Origin: Rhodoferax sp.
GTDB taxonomy: Bacteria > Pseudomonadota > Gammaproteobacteria > Burkholderiales > Burkholderiaceae
Length of the DNA stretch: 9,658 nt
Assembly (NCBI GenBank): GCA_020048295.1
Contig: JAIFMT010000226.1
Span: 1 to 9,658, forward strand
Direction of reading: 5' to 3'
The notes under the pieces were generated by a model. The model saw only the letters and a program-made list of their open reading frames with translations. It was not told where the DNA came from and ran no database searches. The position numbers were made by a program, and so were the translations under genes. Shown piece after piece: positions 9,265 through 9,658 of the stretch; the stretch's first letter is position 1; every line of letters starts with the position of its first letter.

Positions 9265-9360
9265 GATCAGGCTGACGGGGCACTTGGCTACGCGGCTGTC
9301 CCCCGGCCCTTCGGGCCTCCTCCTTGATGCCGCTACGCCAAGCGCCCCGTCAACCTGATC
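9265..9360. repeat. 96-bp inverted-repeat element, unit A
   Basis: Arms of 32 bases (9265-9296 and 9329-9360) are inverted copies matching at 27 of 32 positions; both ends read GATCAGG on their own strand. The 32-base centre carries its own hairpin GGCCC-TTC-GGGCC (9305-9317). The result is one long nested stem, like a REP/MITE-type element or a strongly folded RNA. No target duplication is evident and no transposase is nearby. The core is related in inverted orientation to unit B. Confidence 0.7.
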
Positions 9361-9413
9361 TTGCAAGCGATGTGTGTTGCGCCACGCGCGAGAACCACCA
9401 ATACCGGGTGCCG

Positions 9414-9501
9414 AGGGCGCAGCCATGCGTGGCATCGCGGCATCAGCGAGGAAGCCCGCCGTGCTGGGGGACAACCGCGTAGCCGCACATGGCTGCGCGC
9501 G
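9414..9501. repeat. Palindromic element, unit B, inverted homologue of unit A
   Basis: The arms 9414-9439 and 9476-9501 are inverted copies at 20 of 26 positions, including a perfect 11-base pair GCGCAGCCATG (9417-9427)/CATGGCTGCGC (9488-9498). The interior 9427-9483 matches the reverse complement of 9287-9343 at 46 of 57 positions. The outer arms are unlike those of unit A in sequence yet again pair with each other. Confidence 0.6.
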
Positions 9502-9549
9502 AGTCGGCCAACGCCTGCCATTCCACTGCCTATGGTCCTGCACAAAGTT

Positions 9550-9612
9550 ATAAGCTTTTTAACCCTCCAGCCCATATGGATAAAGCGCTGAAAGCTATCA
9601 ACTTGATATTAA
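9550..9612 (+). repeat. Interspersed palindromic repeat, copy 2
   Basis: This is the gapless 52/63 match to 5531-5593, in the same orientation, 4019 bases away. The inner stem of copy 1 is partly kept with a paired change: T5549-A5571 in copy 1 corresponds to C-G here. One neighbouring pair (C5548-G5572) becomes C-A. The element lies about 50 bases past palindromic unit B. Confidence 0.7.
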
Positions 9613-9658
9613 CAATGAGGCGGACGGGCTGACCTACGTGGTACGCCTCACGATGGCA

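Larger units (their letters stand above)
9060..9658. other. Non-coding right end rich in palindromes and repeats
   Basis: I find no convincing gene in these 599 bases. From left to right they hold a 12-bp palindrome GCTGCCGGCAGC (9090-9101) 31 bases upstream of the sugar-dehydrogenase start and a direct repeat CACGCTTGTT (9170-9179, 9187-9196). Then come a G-rich tract (9215-9248), two large palindromic units (9265-9360, 9414-9501) and interspersed repeat copy 2 (9550-9612). A dyad TGAGGCG/CGCCTCA lies at 9616-9650. From 9584 to the edge one plus-strand frame stays open (ending 'GLTYVVRLTMA'), which may be chance or the start of a gene outside the window. Confidence 0.6.

Noticed and set aside
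9265..9360. Integron attC site
   Set aside because: The fold is similar, but the ends are GATCAGG rather than the RYYYAAC/GTTRRRY core sites, and no integrase or cassette arrangement is visible.
9166..9591. Open frames of 76-125 residues in the right end, as possible genes
   Set aside because: They run through palindromic units and the interspersed repeat, with arginine/proline-rich low-information sequence and no ribosome sites. Only the short shared peptide is reported as a finding.

Overview
The window reads as chromosomal DNA of a betaproteobacterium, most likely Comamonadaceae (Rhodoferax/Polaromonas/Acidovorax-like). The grounds are the high GC content, the protein families present, and two copies of a short interspersed element with an 'AAGCGCT..AGCTATCAA' core that I associate with that family from memory. 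No rRNA, tRNA, CRISPR array or complete insertion sequence is visible.

Layout. 1-621 (+) is the 3' part of a TRAP-transporter large permease (DctM). Facing it on the minus strand, transcribed in the order SSB-like, gloC-like, GGDEF, are a small OB-fold single-strand DNA-binding-like protein (3336-3638), a glyoxalase-II-like metallo-beta-lactamase hydrolase (2609-3244) and a membrane-anchored diguanylate cyclase with periplasmic sensor, PAS and GGDEF domains (653-2578). From a divergent, strikingly AT-rich control region (about 3780-3886) runs a tightly overlapping plus-strand operon of three genes. These are a winged-helix-like regulator (3887-4441), a DxD nucleotidyltransferase of AbiEii type (4441-5163) and a hotdog thioesterase of the YdiI/MenI type (5160-5525). 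The first two look like a toxin-antitoxin pair of the AbiE kind. The third has lost, in frame, the 21-residue segment that carries all four known active-site residues of E. coli YdiI. Convergent with this operon are a complete catalase-peroxidase katG (5648-7822) and, upstream of it on the same strand, an exported PQQ-dependent sugar-dehydrogenase-like protein (7929-9059).

The last 600 bases (9060-9658) hold no convincing gene but are full of structure. They contain a G-rich tract, a 96-bp near-perfect inverted repeat (9265-9360), and a second palindromic unit (9414-9501) whose core is an inverted homologue of the first. A second copy of the interspersed repeat follows at the edge. The two palindromic cores differ mostly at synonymous positions when read in one frame, which suggests descent from protein-coding sequence although neither now has a sensible start codon.

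The most interesting items are the AbiE-like pair with its array of AATATG/CATATT half-sites, the active-site-deleted thioesterase translationally coupled to it, and the paired palindromic units at the right end.
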